64,000 nucleotides of DNA from Halogeometricum pallidum JCM 14848 (GCF_000337095.1 NZ_AOIV01000045.1:187378-251377); one strand, 5' to 3'; positions 1 through 8,566 are shown, counted from the first letter of the stretch. Notes: a model not told the origin generated them from the sequence alone. Translations and numbers: made by a program.

Positions 1-1
1 C

Positions 2-1114
2 ATCGAGACGTTCGTCAAGGTGACGAAAATCGAAGTGAGCACCCGCTCCGACGTCGAGCGCGAGTTCCGTGAACAGGACCTCGTGACGGTCCACATCGGG
101 TTCAACGGCGGAATCGACGGACGAACGATCCTCGCGTTCGACCGGGAGGAAGCGGTCCAACTCGTCGACGCCCTCGTCCCCGGAGCCGCGGACCAACCCG
201 ACAGCGAGATGGCCACGAGCGGGCTGAAGGAGCTCGGCAACATCATGCTCGGAGGCTTCCTCGACGGGTGGGCCAACTACCTCGACACCTCCATCGACAT
301 CACGACGCCGACGTTCGTGGACATCCAGACGGAGGGTGCGCTCGAAGACATCACCGGCGATTCCGGGTTCAGGATGGCGACGGGCGAGGATCACGTCCTC
401 GCGTTCCGAAACCAACTCGATACCGACGACCAGCAGGTGGGCTTTCACATCTACATGCTGCCGACCCACGACTCCATCGATACCATCTCGAACGTCGCGG
501 GCGATGGGGGCGTCGGAAGCGTCCCCATCGAGACGTTCACGTCGTTCTCCGGGATGATCTCCGACGGGGCCGAACAGGCCTCCGACGACCTGACGGCGAT
601 GACCGGCATGGAGTCGGTAGTCGAGGTCAGCCGACTCAGTTTCGTCCCCATCGAGGCGGTGCCGATGCAGCTCACGGACGCGACGCGGAAGGGCGTCGTC
701 TTGGAGTTCATGGGAACGCCCTCGGGCTACATCGCCATCCTGTTCGACGAGGCGTCGGCAGACAGCGTGGCCGACGCGCTCATGCCCGGGATGGAGGCGG
801 ACTCGGCGATGCAACAGAGCGCCATCCAGGAGATCGGAAACATCGTCACCTCGGGGTTCATCGACGGCTGGGCGAACGCGCTGGAGACCACTATCGACAT
901 CTCCCCGCCCACGTACGTCGACGATATCGGCTCGGCCATCATCGACCCCCTGGCGACCGAACTCGCCCAGGCCCAGGAGTACGCGTTCCTCATCGACTCG
1001 GCGATTCGGACCGCGAACGACGAGTTCACCTGCGATATCTACGCGCTCCCGAACGAGGCGGAACTCCGCGAGGCGCTGGATCGCCTATCGGTGGAAGCGC
1101 AGTCGACGCAGTGA
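2..1114 (+). CDS. cheC: CheC-type CheY-P phosphatase, tandem CheC domains (5' partial)
   Basis: The reading frame is open to the left edge of the window, so the N-terminus lies outside; the GTG at 20 is only an internal codon. The residues just before it (IETFVKVTKIEV) align with the later repeat MESVVEVSRLSF, which shows that the first CheC unit is cut. Two units are visible, each with an ExxN phosphatase helix (KELGNIMLGGF, QEIGNIVTSGF) followed by the conserved GWAN segment and a downstream Pro. CheC proteins dephosphorylate CheY-P and bind CheD; archaea usually carry several. The gene lies 40 bp before cheD, which fits a che operon. Family assignment is firm; the true length and start are unknown. 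Confidence 0.88.
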   Translation: METFVKVTKIEVSTRSDVEREFREQDLVTVHIGFNGGIDGRTILAFDREEAVQLVDALVPGAADQPDSEMATSGLKELGNIMLGGFLDGWANYLDTSIDITTPTFVDIQTEGALEDITGDSGFRMATGEDHVLAFRNQLDTDDQQVGFHIYMLPTHDSIDTISNVAGDGGVGSVPIETFTSFSGMISDGAEQASDDLTAMTGMESVVEVSRLSFVPIEAVPMQLTDATRKGVVLEFMGTPSGYIAILFDEASADSVADALMPGMEADSAMQQSAIQEIGNIVTSGFIDGWANALETTIDISPPTYVDDIGSAIIDPLATELAQAQEYAFLIDSAIRTANDEFTCDIYALPNEAELREALDRLSVEAQSTQ

Positions 1115-1154
1115 GCTCGCGACACCGCGATTCCGCCGTCCCGAACGCACCACG

Positions 1155-1664
1155 ATGAAAGTATACACGAGCACCACGACCACGACGCGTTCGGAGTCGG
1201 ATCGCACGAAAGTCGGCATCGCCGACTACGCCGTCGTGTCCGGCGACGCCACCCTGACCACGAGCGGTCTCGGGTCGTGCGTCGGAATCTCCCTCCACGA
1301 CCGGGAGTCCGGGGTCGCGGGGTTGGCGCACGCGATGCTGCCCTACGCCGACGGGGACGCCACGGAAGCGAAGTACGCCGACACCGTCGTGCCGGCGCTC
1401 GTCCGGGCGATGGTCGAGGAGAGGGCGGACCCGAATCGGATGCAGGCCAAACTCGCCGGCGGGAGCACGATGTTCGAGTTCTCCTCCGCCGACGGCAGCA
1501 TCGGCGACCGGAACGTCGCCGCGGCCAAGGAGGCCCTCGCGCGGCAGGGCATCCGCGTGGTCGCCGAAGACGTCGGCGGTAACCACGGCCGGTCGCTCGA
1601 ACTCGTCGCCTCGACCGGCGAGTTACGCGTCAGGAGCGCGCACGTCGGCGAGACGACGCTCTGA
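1155..1664 (+). CDS. cheD: Chemoreceptor glutamine deamidase CheD
   Basis: The 169-residue protein is of usual CheD length. The catalytic triad is recognisable: C42 in GLGSCVGISLHD, H59 in LAHAMLP, and T36 six residues before the Cys, the same spacing as the Thr/Cys/His triad known from Thermotoga CheD. CheD deamidates glutamines in methyl-accepting receptors and is controlled by binding CheC, whose gene lies directly upstream in the same orientation. The N-terminus has a run of Thr (residues 5-11) that is not part of the fold. Start is ATG; there is no competing start nearby. Confidence 0.93.
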   Translation: MKVYTSTTTTTRSESDRTKVGIADYAVVSGDATLTTSGLGSCVGISLHDRESGVAGLAHAMLPYADGDATEAKYADTVVPALVRAMVEERADPNRMQAKLAGGSTMFEFSSADGSIGDRNVAAAKEALARQGIRVVAEDVGGNHGRSLELVASTGELRVRSAHVGETTL

Positions 1665-1714
1665 ACCCCGACCGCGTTCCCGTACGTTATCTGATTTGAT
1701 ACTAAGTAGGGTGG

Positions 1715-1722
1715 GTTTATTC
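1715..1722 (+). promoter_or_regulatory. TATA box of the Cache-HAMP sensor gene
   Basis: GTTTATTC lies about 27 bp before the ATG at 1745, the spacing of a leaderless haloarchaeal promoter. It indicates that the sensor gene has its own promoter and is not only read from the cheC-cheD transcript. Confidence 0.55.
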
Positions 1723-1744
1723 GTGATTCACATGACAAACGGTC

Positions 1745-3088
1745 ATGAATTGGCTCCGTTCCGTAGTACGACGCGTCTCCCAGCGCGTACGCGCACGCTC
1801 CGTTCCGAGCGTTCCGTTCCTGACTCCGAGCACCGACTCCGAGAATAGGACTCTCCTCCCCCGGCAGATTCGGCGGAGCTACGCCGGGAAGCTGGCCTCG
1901 CTGTTTCTCGTCGTCATCGTCCTCTTCGCCGGCGTCGCCGCCTTCGAGTACCGGACGGTCGCCGCGGAGGTGCAGTCGACCGCCCACGGGGACGTCCAGC
2001 AGACGGCCAGGCTCCAGGCGAACCAGCTCGGCGAGTGGATGCAGCAGCGTCGCGAGACGACCCGGATGCTCTCGTCCTACGAGATGTACGACACCCCGTC
2101 GTACATCCTGAACGAGAATCTGAAGTCCGAGCGGGCGAAGCTCCCGCTGGGCTACACCGCCATCCACTACGCGGACGCACGCTCGGGCGAGGTCATCGCC
2201 AGCTCGAACGACTCGATGGTCGGCGAGCGGCCGTGGCGCGACACGACCTTCGTCTCGGACGCCGGGTCGCGCTTCGCTGACGACGTGGTGCGGTCGGACC
2301 CGTACACGTCGCCGTCCGGAGAGCGGGTCGTCGCGTTCGCCTCCAGCGTGTCGAGCAAGTCGAACGGCGTCCTCGTCGTCACCGCCGACGTGTCGGTGCT
2401 GGAATCGCGCCTCGAGACGAACATGAACGGCTCGTTCGTCACGGTGGTCTCCGAGAAGGGGACGCCGATGTTCACTTCCGGCGAGTCCGACGCGGGCGGG
2501 TTAGACGCCGAGAGCCCGATTCTCGCGGGCGCAGTCAGCGGGAAATCGGGCGTCGTCGAACGGGAGGCCGACGGCGCGATGGACGTGCGGCACCTCCTGG
2601 CGTACGCGCCGTCCGGCGACGGTTCGGTCGTCCTCGTCTACGTACCGACGTCGACGGCGTACGCCCTGCAGGACACCGTCGGGACGCACGTCCTCCTCAT
2701 CGTCGCTCTCGCCGTCGTCTCTTTGGCCGGCGTCGGCTACCTGCTCCGTCGCATCACCGTCAGACCGCTCGACGAACTGGCGACCGCCGTCGCGCGACTC
2801 CGGTCGGGAGAACTGGAGACGGAGCTCGAAGTCGGCCGCGAGGACGAGTTCGGCGAGGTGTTCGCGGGCGTCGCCCAGATGCGCGACGACCTGCGCGACC
2901 AGCGCGACGACGCGGACTCCTACCGCGAGGTGATGGAGCGGACGGCCGCGGGCGAGTCGTTCGACGGGAGCGGACTCGATAGCGATACCGCGCTCAACCC
3001 CGACGACGGACCCGACTCCGACCCGGTCCCGACTCCCAGCGCCGACGGGGGGCGCGTCTCGTCCGATGTGGGCCCCACCGACAAGTGA
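1745..3088 (+). CDS. Membrane sensor with Cache-like and HAMP domains, no methyl-accepting domain
   Basis: The 447-residue protein has a basic N-terminal tail (1-45), TM1 (about 50-68), an extracellular region of about 245 residues that looks like a double-Cache sensor (features such as YADARSGEVIASSN and VASSVSSKSNGVLVVTADVS-like strands), TM2 (about 315-335) and a HAMP linker (about 336-390, with the RPLDELATAVARLRSGELE pattern). After a short coiled segment it ends in an acidic Ser/Pro tail. The long coiled-coil signalling domain and methylation sites of haloarchaeal transducers (Htr) are absent. No frameshift is apparent at the end. The location between cheD and the archaellum gene suggests a motility role. 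It may act by pairing with another transducer; this is inference. Confidence 0.75.
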   Translation: MNWLRSVVRRVSQRVRARSVPSVPFLTPSTDSENRTLLPRQIRRSYAGKLASLFLVVIVLFAGVAAFEYRTVAAEVQSTAHGDVQQTARLQANQLGEWMQQRRETTRMLSSYEMYDTPSYILNENLKSERAKLPLGYTAIHYADARSGEVIASSNDSMVGERPWRDTTFVSDAGSRFADDVVRSDPYTSPSGERVVAFASSVSSKSNGVLVVTADVSVLESRLETNMNGSFVTVVSEKGTPMFTSGESDAGGLDAESPILAGAVSGKSGVVEREADGAMDVRHLLAYAPSGDGSVVLVYVPTSTAYALQDTVGTHVLLIVALAVVSLAGVGYLLRRITVRPLDELATAVARLRSGELETELEVGREDEFGEVFAGVAQMRDDLRDQRDDADSYREVMERTAAGESFDGSGLDSDTALNPDDGPDSDPVPTPSADGGRVSSDVGPTDK

Positions 3089-3241
3089 ACGCAACGACCC
3101 ACCACATATTATCTAAGGTGATATTCTCGGGGGCAAGTTTATCAATCGTCCGTGGTTGTTTTCCGACAACACGCCCCCGTCTCTGACCCGGCGGAGTCGA
3201 CCGTACGACGCCGTCGCGTCGTCTGCGTGCGAGGTGAGGAC

Positions 3242-4174
3242 ATGAAGATAGATCCCGACAACTACGATTTACGTGAACTCCGGCGCATCGCCGACGAACG
3301 ACGCAGCGACCGAAACGGCACCGACGACGAGCGTCGGCGGGGCCGCGACGGCGGGCGACCGCCCCGCGGGAACTCCCGCCGTTCGCGGGACCGATCGACC
3401 CGAGACGGGGGTGACGACGGATTCGGCTACCGAGACGGCCGCGACCGGTACGACGAGGGCTGCGGTTACGACGACGCCGATCGGCGCGACGGCTACGACG
3501 ACTACGACGTCGACCGACGCGGAGGGCCGCGTCGCGACGACGGCCTCCGCCGTCCCTACGAGGGCTACGGCGACCACGCCCGGGCGCACGACCAGGTCCG
3601 CCGCGCCGACCGCCTCGCCGACCGCTACGGTCTCGGCGGTCGGCGACGGGACGACGGCGACCGGGGGTACGACGAACTCGGCTACGAACGCCGCTCGGGC
3701 GGGCCGTACGACTTCGAGGAGGTCGGCAAGTTCCGCTTCGACCAACCCGTACGCGACCGCCCCCGCGGCCGCGCCGGGGAGGCTCTCCGCAACAACCAAC
3801 TCGAACAACTGCTCATCCACGAGACGTCGGCCGCCGGCGGGTCGTTAGAAAAGCCCTACCTCTCGGACGTGCCGAAGGAGTACGCCGCCGAGCGCGTCGT
3901 CTTCGATTGGCTCGAGTTCCTCGTCCTGAAGGGCGGTTTCAAGCGGACGATGGACGCCCTCCGGTACTACTACGCCGTCGACTGGATCACCGAAGAGGTG
4001 GAGACGGAACTGCACGATTACCTCATCGGCTTCTCCGGTAACGTCTCCGACACATCGGAGTTCGACGTCGACGACCACCACCTCAGCCTCCTCCACGTCG
4101 CGCAACTCGCCTCGATGGCGGGGGGAGTCGACGAAGAACCCACGATTCGACCCGCCCGGTCCCGACGCCGCTGA
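3242..4174 (+). CDS. arlD: Archaellum accessory protein, ArlD/ArlE (FlaD/FlaE) domain
   Basis: The 310-residue protein ends with the conserved FlaD/E domain (about residues 201-265), recognisable from YLSDVP, the WLEFLV block, a YYYAVDWI block and the final LHDYLIGFSG. The N-terminus MKIDPDNYDLRELRRIA resembles haloarchaeal FlaD. Between them lies an unusually long, low-complexity stretch rich in Arg, Asp, Gly and Tyr (about 20-165). ArlC/D/E proteins sit at the archaellum motor base and link it to chemotaxis through CheF. The ATG at 3242 is chosen because a GGTGAG ribosome site lies 5-10 bp before it; an upstream GTG at 3152 would add a non-conserved tail. A TATA-like AGTTTATC lies near 3136. 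Confidence 0.8.
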   Translation: MKIDPDNYDLRELRRIADERRSDRNGTDDERRRGRDGGRPPRGNSRRSRDRSTRDGGDDGFGYRDGRDRYDEGCGYDDADRRDGYDDYDVDRRGGPRRDDGLRRPYEGYGDHARAHDQVRRADRLADRYGLGGRRRDDGDRGYDELGYERRSGGPYDFEEVGKFRFDQPVRDRPRGRAGEALRNNQLEQLLIHETSAAGGSLEKPYLSDVPKEYAAERVVFDWLEFLVLKGGFKRTMDALRYYYAVDWITEEVETELHDYLIGFSGNVSDTSEFDVDDHHLSLLHVAQLASMAGGVDEEPTIRPARSRRR

Positions 4175-4232
4175 CCATCGGTCGCTTTCCAATCCTGTCT
4201 TCCGTGCTGACTGGTCGAATGACGGACAAGAC

Positions 4233-4239
4233 TTTTATC
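4233..4239 (+). promoter_or_regulatory. TATA box of the actin-like gene
   Basis: TTTTATC lies 23-29 bp before the ATG at 4262. A GGAGGGGG stretch directly abuts the start codon, so both leaderless and SD-type initiation are conceivable. Confidence 0.55.
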
Positions 4240-4261
4240 CCAGTTACGCCACGGAGGGGGT

Positions 4262-5332
4262 ATGGCGGAGGATGGAGCAGACGAAGACGCAACGTTCGAC
4301 GACGAAACCGCCGACGGGCCGACGCCCGTCGGGGTGAAACTGGGAAGTACGCGGACGATACTCCAGTTTTACGACGACGATAACGAACTGAAGACGGTCC
4401 GGACGCTCACCTGCCTCGCGACGTACGAGGACCCGATAACCGGCGACGAGCGCGTCCTGTACGGGGAGCAGGCCGCACAGGAGTACCCCGACAGGGTGGA
4501 GTACATGCTCCGCTCCGGGTTGCCCGAGGACGACGAGGGGGCGGCCTCGGCGCAGAAGTTCTTCACCGAACTCGTGAACGCGAACGGCCTCGACGACGAC
4601 AGCGCCGTCGTCTACGCGATTCCGACCATCGACAACGAACCCGGTCTGAAGAACCTGAACCGGGTCATCGAGGAGAGTCCGGTGGGGGGCGCACTGGTCC
4701 GCAGTTTCCCCGAGTCGCTCTGCGGGGCGATTCCGGCGTTCGGCGACGACTTGGAGGCCATCGACAGCGTGTTCGTCGCGGTCAACATGGGATCGACCAA
4801 CCTCGAGGCGTCGGCGTACCGACACGGCGAACAGCTCTCGCCGTTCGTCTCCGGCGCGGTCACCGGCAACGAGGTCGACCGTCGCATCGCCAACGCCGTC
4901 GAGGAGGAGACGCAGGGGCGCGTCAACGTCGACCTGACGACGGCCCGCGAGTACAAAGAGGAGCACGCCGACTTCGACGACTTCGAGGCGTTCACCGACG
5001 TCATCCAGCAACCCGGCGGCGGGTCGCACGAGTTCACCATCGAGCGCTCGGTGATGGAACCCCTGGACGACTACCTCGACGACGCCGTCGACGAGGTGGC
5101 GAACAACTTCCTCGCGGAGTTGGCCAACGACCACATGAAGCCCTACCAGTTGGCGCTCTCGAAGCCCATCGTCCTCACGGGCGGGATGGCGTGCATCCCC
5201 GGCATCGTCGAGGAGTTCGAGACGCGCCTCTCGGAGGAACTGAACCGCGACGTCGAGGCCACCTCGGCCGAACGGCCTGACCTCGCGCCCGCCGAGGGCG
5301 CCCGGCGCATCGCCGAACGACTCGCGAAGTAG
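4262..5332 (+). CDS. Actin-superfamily ATPase (salactin/volactin-type, MreB/Hsp70 fold)
   Basis: The 356-residue protein shows the actin-fold nucleotide site in order: phosphate-1 loop VGVKLGSTRTILQF (about 23-36), phosphate-2 loop FVAVNMGSTNLEASAYRHG (about 176-194), a connector region, and the adenosine motif VLTGGMACIPGI near residue 310. An acidic 20-residue N-terminal tail precedes the fold. Haloarchaeal actins with filament activity (salactin in Halobacterium, volactin in Haloferax) are known; I cannot say which clade this belongs to. It follows the archaellum gene in the same direction but has its own TATA box, and it converges on the sugar kinase gene with only 5 bp between the stop codons. 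Confidence 0.72.
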   Translation: MAEDGADEDATFDDETADGPTPVGVKLGSTRTILQFYDDDNELKTVRTLTCLATYEDPITGDERVLYGEQAAQEYPDRVEYMLRSGLPEDDEGAASAQKFFTELVNANGLDDDSAVVYAIPTIDNEPGLKNLNRVIEESPVGGALVRSFPESLCGAIPAFGDDLEAIDSVFVAVNMGSTNLEASAYRHGEQLSPFVSGAVTGNEVDRRIANAVEEETQGRVNVDLTTAREYKEEHADFDDFEAFTDVIQQPGGGSHEFTIERSVMEPLDDYLDDAVDEVANNFLAELANDHMKPYQLALSKPIVLTGGMACIPGIVEEFETRLSEELNRDVEATSAERPDLAPAEGARRIAERLAK

Positions 5333-5337
5333 TCGAG

Positions 5338-6333
5338 TTAGGACTCGCTTTCTCTGAACGCCCGGACCGCCTCGCGGTCCGGGAGCGCGGTCATCGCGCC
5401 CGCCGCGGTGGTCGTCACCGCGGCCACCGCGTTTGCGAACTCGAGTGACTCCGAGAGCGTCTCTCCGTCGACGAGCGCCGCGACTATCCCGGCGGTGAAG
5501 GCGTCGCCCGCGCCCGTGGTGTCCACGGGGTCGACTTCGTAGCCGCCGTGCGAGACGACCGACTCCTCGCCCTCGCCGGCCCACGGCGACGCCGGCGTCG
5601 TCGCCGCGAGCGACCCCTCGCCGCCGAGCGTCAGGAACACCGTGTGCGGTCCCTCCTCGGCGATATCGCGGGCGATATCAGCCGGGTCGCCCTCGTAGTC
5701 GAGTTCCGCGAGGTCCTCGGGCGTCGCCTTCACCACGTCGGCGAGTCCAAACGCCGTCGCCACCGAGTCGCCGTAGTCGAACTCGTCCCACAGTTCGGGG
5801 CGGGCGTTGGGGTCGAACGACACCGTGGCCCCGGCGTCACGAGCGCGGCGCATCAGGTCGTACGTCGCCTCTCTCGCGGGTTCGTCGGTCAGCGTGACGC
5901 CGCCGACGTGGACCCACTCGGCCGCCGCAAGCGTCGCGTCGGGGACGCCGCCGACTTCCATTCGAGTGTCGGCCGTCCGGTCGCGGTAGAAGGAGAACCC
6001 GCGGTCGGCCTCCTCGCCGAGGGCGACGAACGCGAGCGAGGTTTTCGCCTCGGCGTCGCGTTCGATCAACTCGGTGTCGAGGCCCGCCTCGACCAGCGTC
6101 TCCACGAGGAAGTCGCCGAACGGGTCGTCGCTGACCCGCGTCGAGAACGCGGGCGTCTCGTCCAGATGGGACAGGCCGACGGCGACGTTCGCCGGGGCGC
6201 CACCGGGGCGTCGCGTGAACGACTCCACGTCGCGGAGAGAGCCCTCGCGATCCGGGAGAAAGTCGATGAGCGTCTCGCCGGCGACGACGACGCGCGGCGC
6301 GTCGCCGTCGTTCGTGACGGTGTCTTCGGGCAT
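5338..6333 (-). CDS. PfkB-family sugar kinase, fructokinase-like
   Basis: The 331-residue protein has the ribokinase-family signatures: an N-terminal VVVAGETLIDFLP strand, the GGAPANVAVGLSHL substrate motif (about 44-57) and the C-terminal anion hole with catalytic Asp in DTTGAGDAFTAGIVAAL (about 272-288). It phosphorylates a sugar with ATP in the cytoplasm. The GETLIDF start and the GGAPANVA motif resemble fructokinases more than adenosine kinases or KDG kinase, but specificity cannot be read from sequence alone. It is transcribed divergently from the small gene at 6432; about 98 bp separate them. Confidence 0.85.
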   Translation of the reverse strand: MPEDTVTNDGDAPRVVVAGETLIDFLPDREGSLRDVESFTRRPGGAPANVAVGLSHLDETPAFSTRVSDDPFGDFLVETLVEAGLDTELIERDAEAKTSLAFVALGEEADRGFSFYRDRTADTRMEVGGVPDATLAAAEWVHVGGVTLTDEPAREATYDLMRRARDAGATVSFDPNARPELWDEFDYGDSVATAFGLADVVKATPEDLAELDYEGDPADIARDIAEEGPHTVFLTLGGEGSLAATTPASPWAGEGEESVVSHGGYEVDPVDTTGAGDAFTAGIVAALVDGETLSESLEFANAVAAVTTTAAGAMTALPDREAVRAFRESES

Positions 6334-6431
6334 GGCCCGTCGTAGGACGAGCGGGTAATTGAAACCACCTCACCGCGCCGCGGAGGCGGGGAAGCCGCGC
6401 GTTGAAGTCGGTCGACTTCCTTCGGACGGAT

Positions 6432-6830
6432 ATGCCCACCGACCCGCGTGACCCCCTCGCCGCGTTCGACGACGCCGTCCTCGGCCGCGTCGCACGCGAG
6501 TCGGGCGTCGAAGAGACCCGACTCCGCCGCGTCGTCGCCGACCATCAGCGAGGCGTCCGGTCGCTGCCCGGCGTGGACGACATCGTCTACGAGTGGCGAC
6601 GGACGCTGCCGTACGAACCCCTCGCGGAACGACGCGAGGAGGCGTACTTCCTCGCCGTCGAACCGTCGGTGTGGGCAGAGTTCCTCGCCGCCCTCGAGGT
6701 CACCGACGGGGAGGGCGACGCCCTGCGCGCGGTCCACCGCGAGCAGTTCGCGGCGTCGTTGGGCGCGGACGCCGCCCCCGACGCGGACGGAGACACGAGC
6801 GTCGTCCCTCTCGTCCTGACTCGTCCCTGA
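6432..6830 (+). CDS. Conserved haloarchaeal small cytoplasmic protein, function unknown
   Basis: The 132-residue acidic protein has no signal peptide or membrane segment. It contains an N-terminal helical part with a VARESGVEETRLRRVVADH segment that looks like a short HTH-like or coiled unit, and a central YEWRRTLPYEPL block. I do not recognise a named family. The ATG at 6432 is preferred to a TTG 30 bp upstream because it gives a natural MPTDP start. Codon use matches its neighbours. Confidence 0.6.
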   Translation: MPTDPRDPLAAFDDAVLGRVARESGVEETRLRRVVADHQRGVRSLPGVDDIVYEWRRTLPYEPLAERREEAYFLAVEPSVWAEFLAALEVTDGEGDALRAVHREQFAASLGADAAPDADGDTSVVPLVLTRP

Positions 6831-6984
6831 GTCCCGCCGTCGGTACCTCCCGCCGCTCCGCGCACCGGTCGCCGGCGGAGGCGTCGATTTAACCGCTCGA
6901 TGAACGCGCGAAAGCGGTGGTTACGACTTCCCGTTCGCTCGTCACGCCGTCTATAACGATACCCGGGGGGAGGCCACGTGAGGT

Positions 6985-7449
6985 ATGGACGACAGCGAAC
7001 CTCTCGCGCCGGAGGAACTGGACTTCCGCCGCGACCCGAGCGTGACCGCCCTCGGCGACGGTCGGTACGTCGTCGCCACCGCCCGCGACGACCCCGCGAC
7101 GGCGCGGCGAGACCGGACCCCGCGGACGCGACGCGGCGAAGATATCGGAACGGGCGGTCAGAGGCGGTCGAAGAACGAGCGTTCGAGGGAGAACGAGAGC
7201 GCCGAGACGGAGACGGCCGACTCCGACGGGGAGGGAGAGCGACCGGACTACTTCGTCAGCATCGCCGCGCGCACGGACGAGGGGACGTTCGACGCGCACC
7301 TCGACGGCGACGACATCGGCGCCGTCTTCGCCGCGATGCTCCGGTGGTACGCGCGGTGCGTCTCGCCCGAAGACGACCCCGCGGAGGTGCTGTCGGTGCT
7401 GCTCTCGCGTTCGGCCCTCTCGCTCACAGCCCCAACTGCCGACCGATGA
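6985..7449 (+). CDS. Conserved haloarchaeal protein with charged linker
   Basis: The 154-residue protein has a short N-terminal domain (residues 1-40, LDFRRDPSVTALGDGRYVVAT), a low-complexity Arg/Glu/Ser linker (about 41-90) and a C-terminal domain (PDYFVSIAARTDEGTF...MLRWYARCV). It resembles small haloarchaeal proteins of unknown function (possibly DUF7500-like, not certain). Its last 26 bp overlap the end of the convergent acyl-CoA dehydrogenase gene. Start is the only ATG in the region, preceded by GTGAGGT. Confidence 0.65.
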   Translation: MDDSEPLAPEELDFRRDPSVTALGDGRYVVATARDDPATARRDRTPRTRRGEDIGTGGQRRSKNERSRENESAETETADSDGEGERPDYFVSIAARTDEGTFDAHLDGDDIGAVFAAMLRWYARCVSPEDDPAEVLSVLLSRSALSLTAPTADR

Positions 7450-8566
7450 CGAGGTGTTGAATCTCGCTGGTCCCCTCGCCGATCTCCATCAGTTTCGCGT
7501 CGCGGTAGAACCGCTGCGGGGCGAAATCCTCGGTGTATCCGTAGCCGCCGAGCACCTGTACGGCGTCCTCCGCGACTTCGCGGGCCGCCTCGGAGGCGTC
7601 GAGTTTCGCCAGCGCGGACTCCGTCGTGACGCTCTCGCCGGCGTCGTAGCGCGTCGCCGCCTTGTGCGTCAGGAGGCGCGCGCGCTCGGTTTTCCTGTGC
7701 ATGTCGACTAGCTTGTCGCGGATGGCGTCGAACTTCGAGATGGGCTTGCCGAACTGCTCTCTGTCGCCGGCGTACGTCTTCGCCGCCTCGTAGGCGCCCT
7801 GCGCGAGTCCGGTCGAGAGCGCGGCGATGGAGATGCGGCCGCCCTCCAAGGTCTGCATCGTCTGCGTCCAGCCCTCGCCCTCCTCGCCGAGCAGTCGGTC
7901 CTCGGGGAGTCTGACGTCGTCGAACGCGAGTTCGCACGTCGGCGAGGAGTTCAGCCCCATCTTCTCCCACACCGTCGTCACCTCGAAACCGTCGTCGTTC
8001 CGGGGGTCGACGATGAACGTGGAGATGCCGTCGTATCCCTCCCCGGGGTCGGTGACGGCCTTTACGAGCACGGAGCCGGCGACGTTGGCGTTCGTGATGA
8101 ACTGCTTGGTGCCGTTCAGCACCCACTCGTCGCCGTCCCTCTCGGCGGTGGTGTCCATGTCGCTGGCGTCGGACCCCGACCCGGGTTCGGTCAGCGCCCA
8201 CGCGCCGAGGTGCTCGCCCTCCGCGAGGGGGCGAAGCCAGCGCTCTTTCTGCGCTTCGGTGCCGAACGCCTCGATGGGCTTGGAGCCGAGGCTGACGTGC
8301 GCCGCGTAGGAGAGGCCGATGCCGCCGGAGACGCGACCCAGTTCCTCGGTGACGAGCGCGTACATGAGTTGGTCGCCGCCGAGTCCGCCGTACTCCTCGG
8401 AGACGGGGACGCCGAGCATATCGAGGCCGGCCAGTTCCTCGAACACCTCCTCGGGGAAGCGGTGTTCGTCCTCTATCTCCTGTGCGATGGGCGAAATCTC
8501 CTCCTCGCAGAACTCCCGGACGGTGTCGCGTATCATCCGGTGCTCGGAGGGCAACTCGAAGTCCAT
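7424..8566 (-). CDS. acd: Acyl-CoA dehydrogenase
   Basis: The 380-residue flavoprotein has the full family layout: N-terminal helical domain (MDFELPSEHRMIRDTVREF), the beta-domain signature GAWALTEPGSGSD (about 121-133) and a C-terminal domain with RISIAALSTGLAQGAYE and QVLGGYGYTEDFAPQRFYRD, where the residues around GYGYT bind FAD at the dimer interface. It introduces a 2,3-double bond into acyl-CoA and passes electrons to ETF. Start is ATG 8566, which gives the usual family N-terminus; the frame stays open for 150 codons upstream without similarity. A second paralogue is encoded at 57145-58293. Chain-length preference is not readable. Confidence 0.93.
   Translation of the reverse strand: MDFELPSEHRMIRDTVREFCEEEISPIAQEIEDEHRFPEEVFEELAGLDMLGVPVSEEYGGLGGDQLMYALVTEELGRVSGGIGLSYAAHVSLGSKPIEAFGTEAQKERWLRPLAEGEHLGAWALTEPGSGSDASDMDTTAERDGDEWVLNGTKQFITNANVAGSVLVKAVTDPGEGYDGISTFIVDPRNDDGFEVTTVWEKMGLNSSPTCELAFDDVRLPEDRLLGEEGEGWTQTMQTLEGGRISIAALSTGLAQGAYEAAKTYAGDREQFGKPISKFDAIRDKLVDMHRKTERARLLTHKAATRYDAGESVTTESALAKLDASEAAREVAEDAVQVLGGYGYTEDFAPQRFYRDAKLMEIGEGTSEIQHLVIGRQLGL

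Noticed and set aside
3152..3241. Upstream GTG start for the ArlD-type protein
   Set aside because: The conserved MKIDPDNYDL start and the GGTGAG ribosome site favour ATG 3242.
3269..3848. Long frames in other phases over the Arg/Asp-rich part of the ArlD-type gene
   Set aside because: Products are Thr/Ala/Val-rich artefacts of the repetitive codons; the conserved C-terminal domain fixes the true frame.
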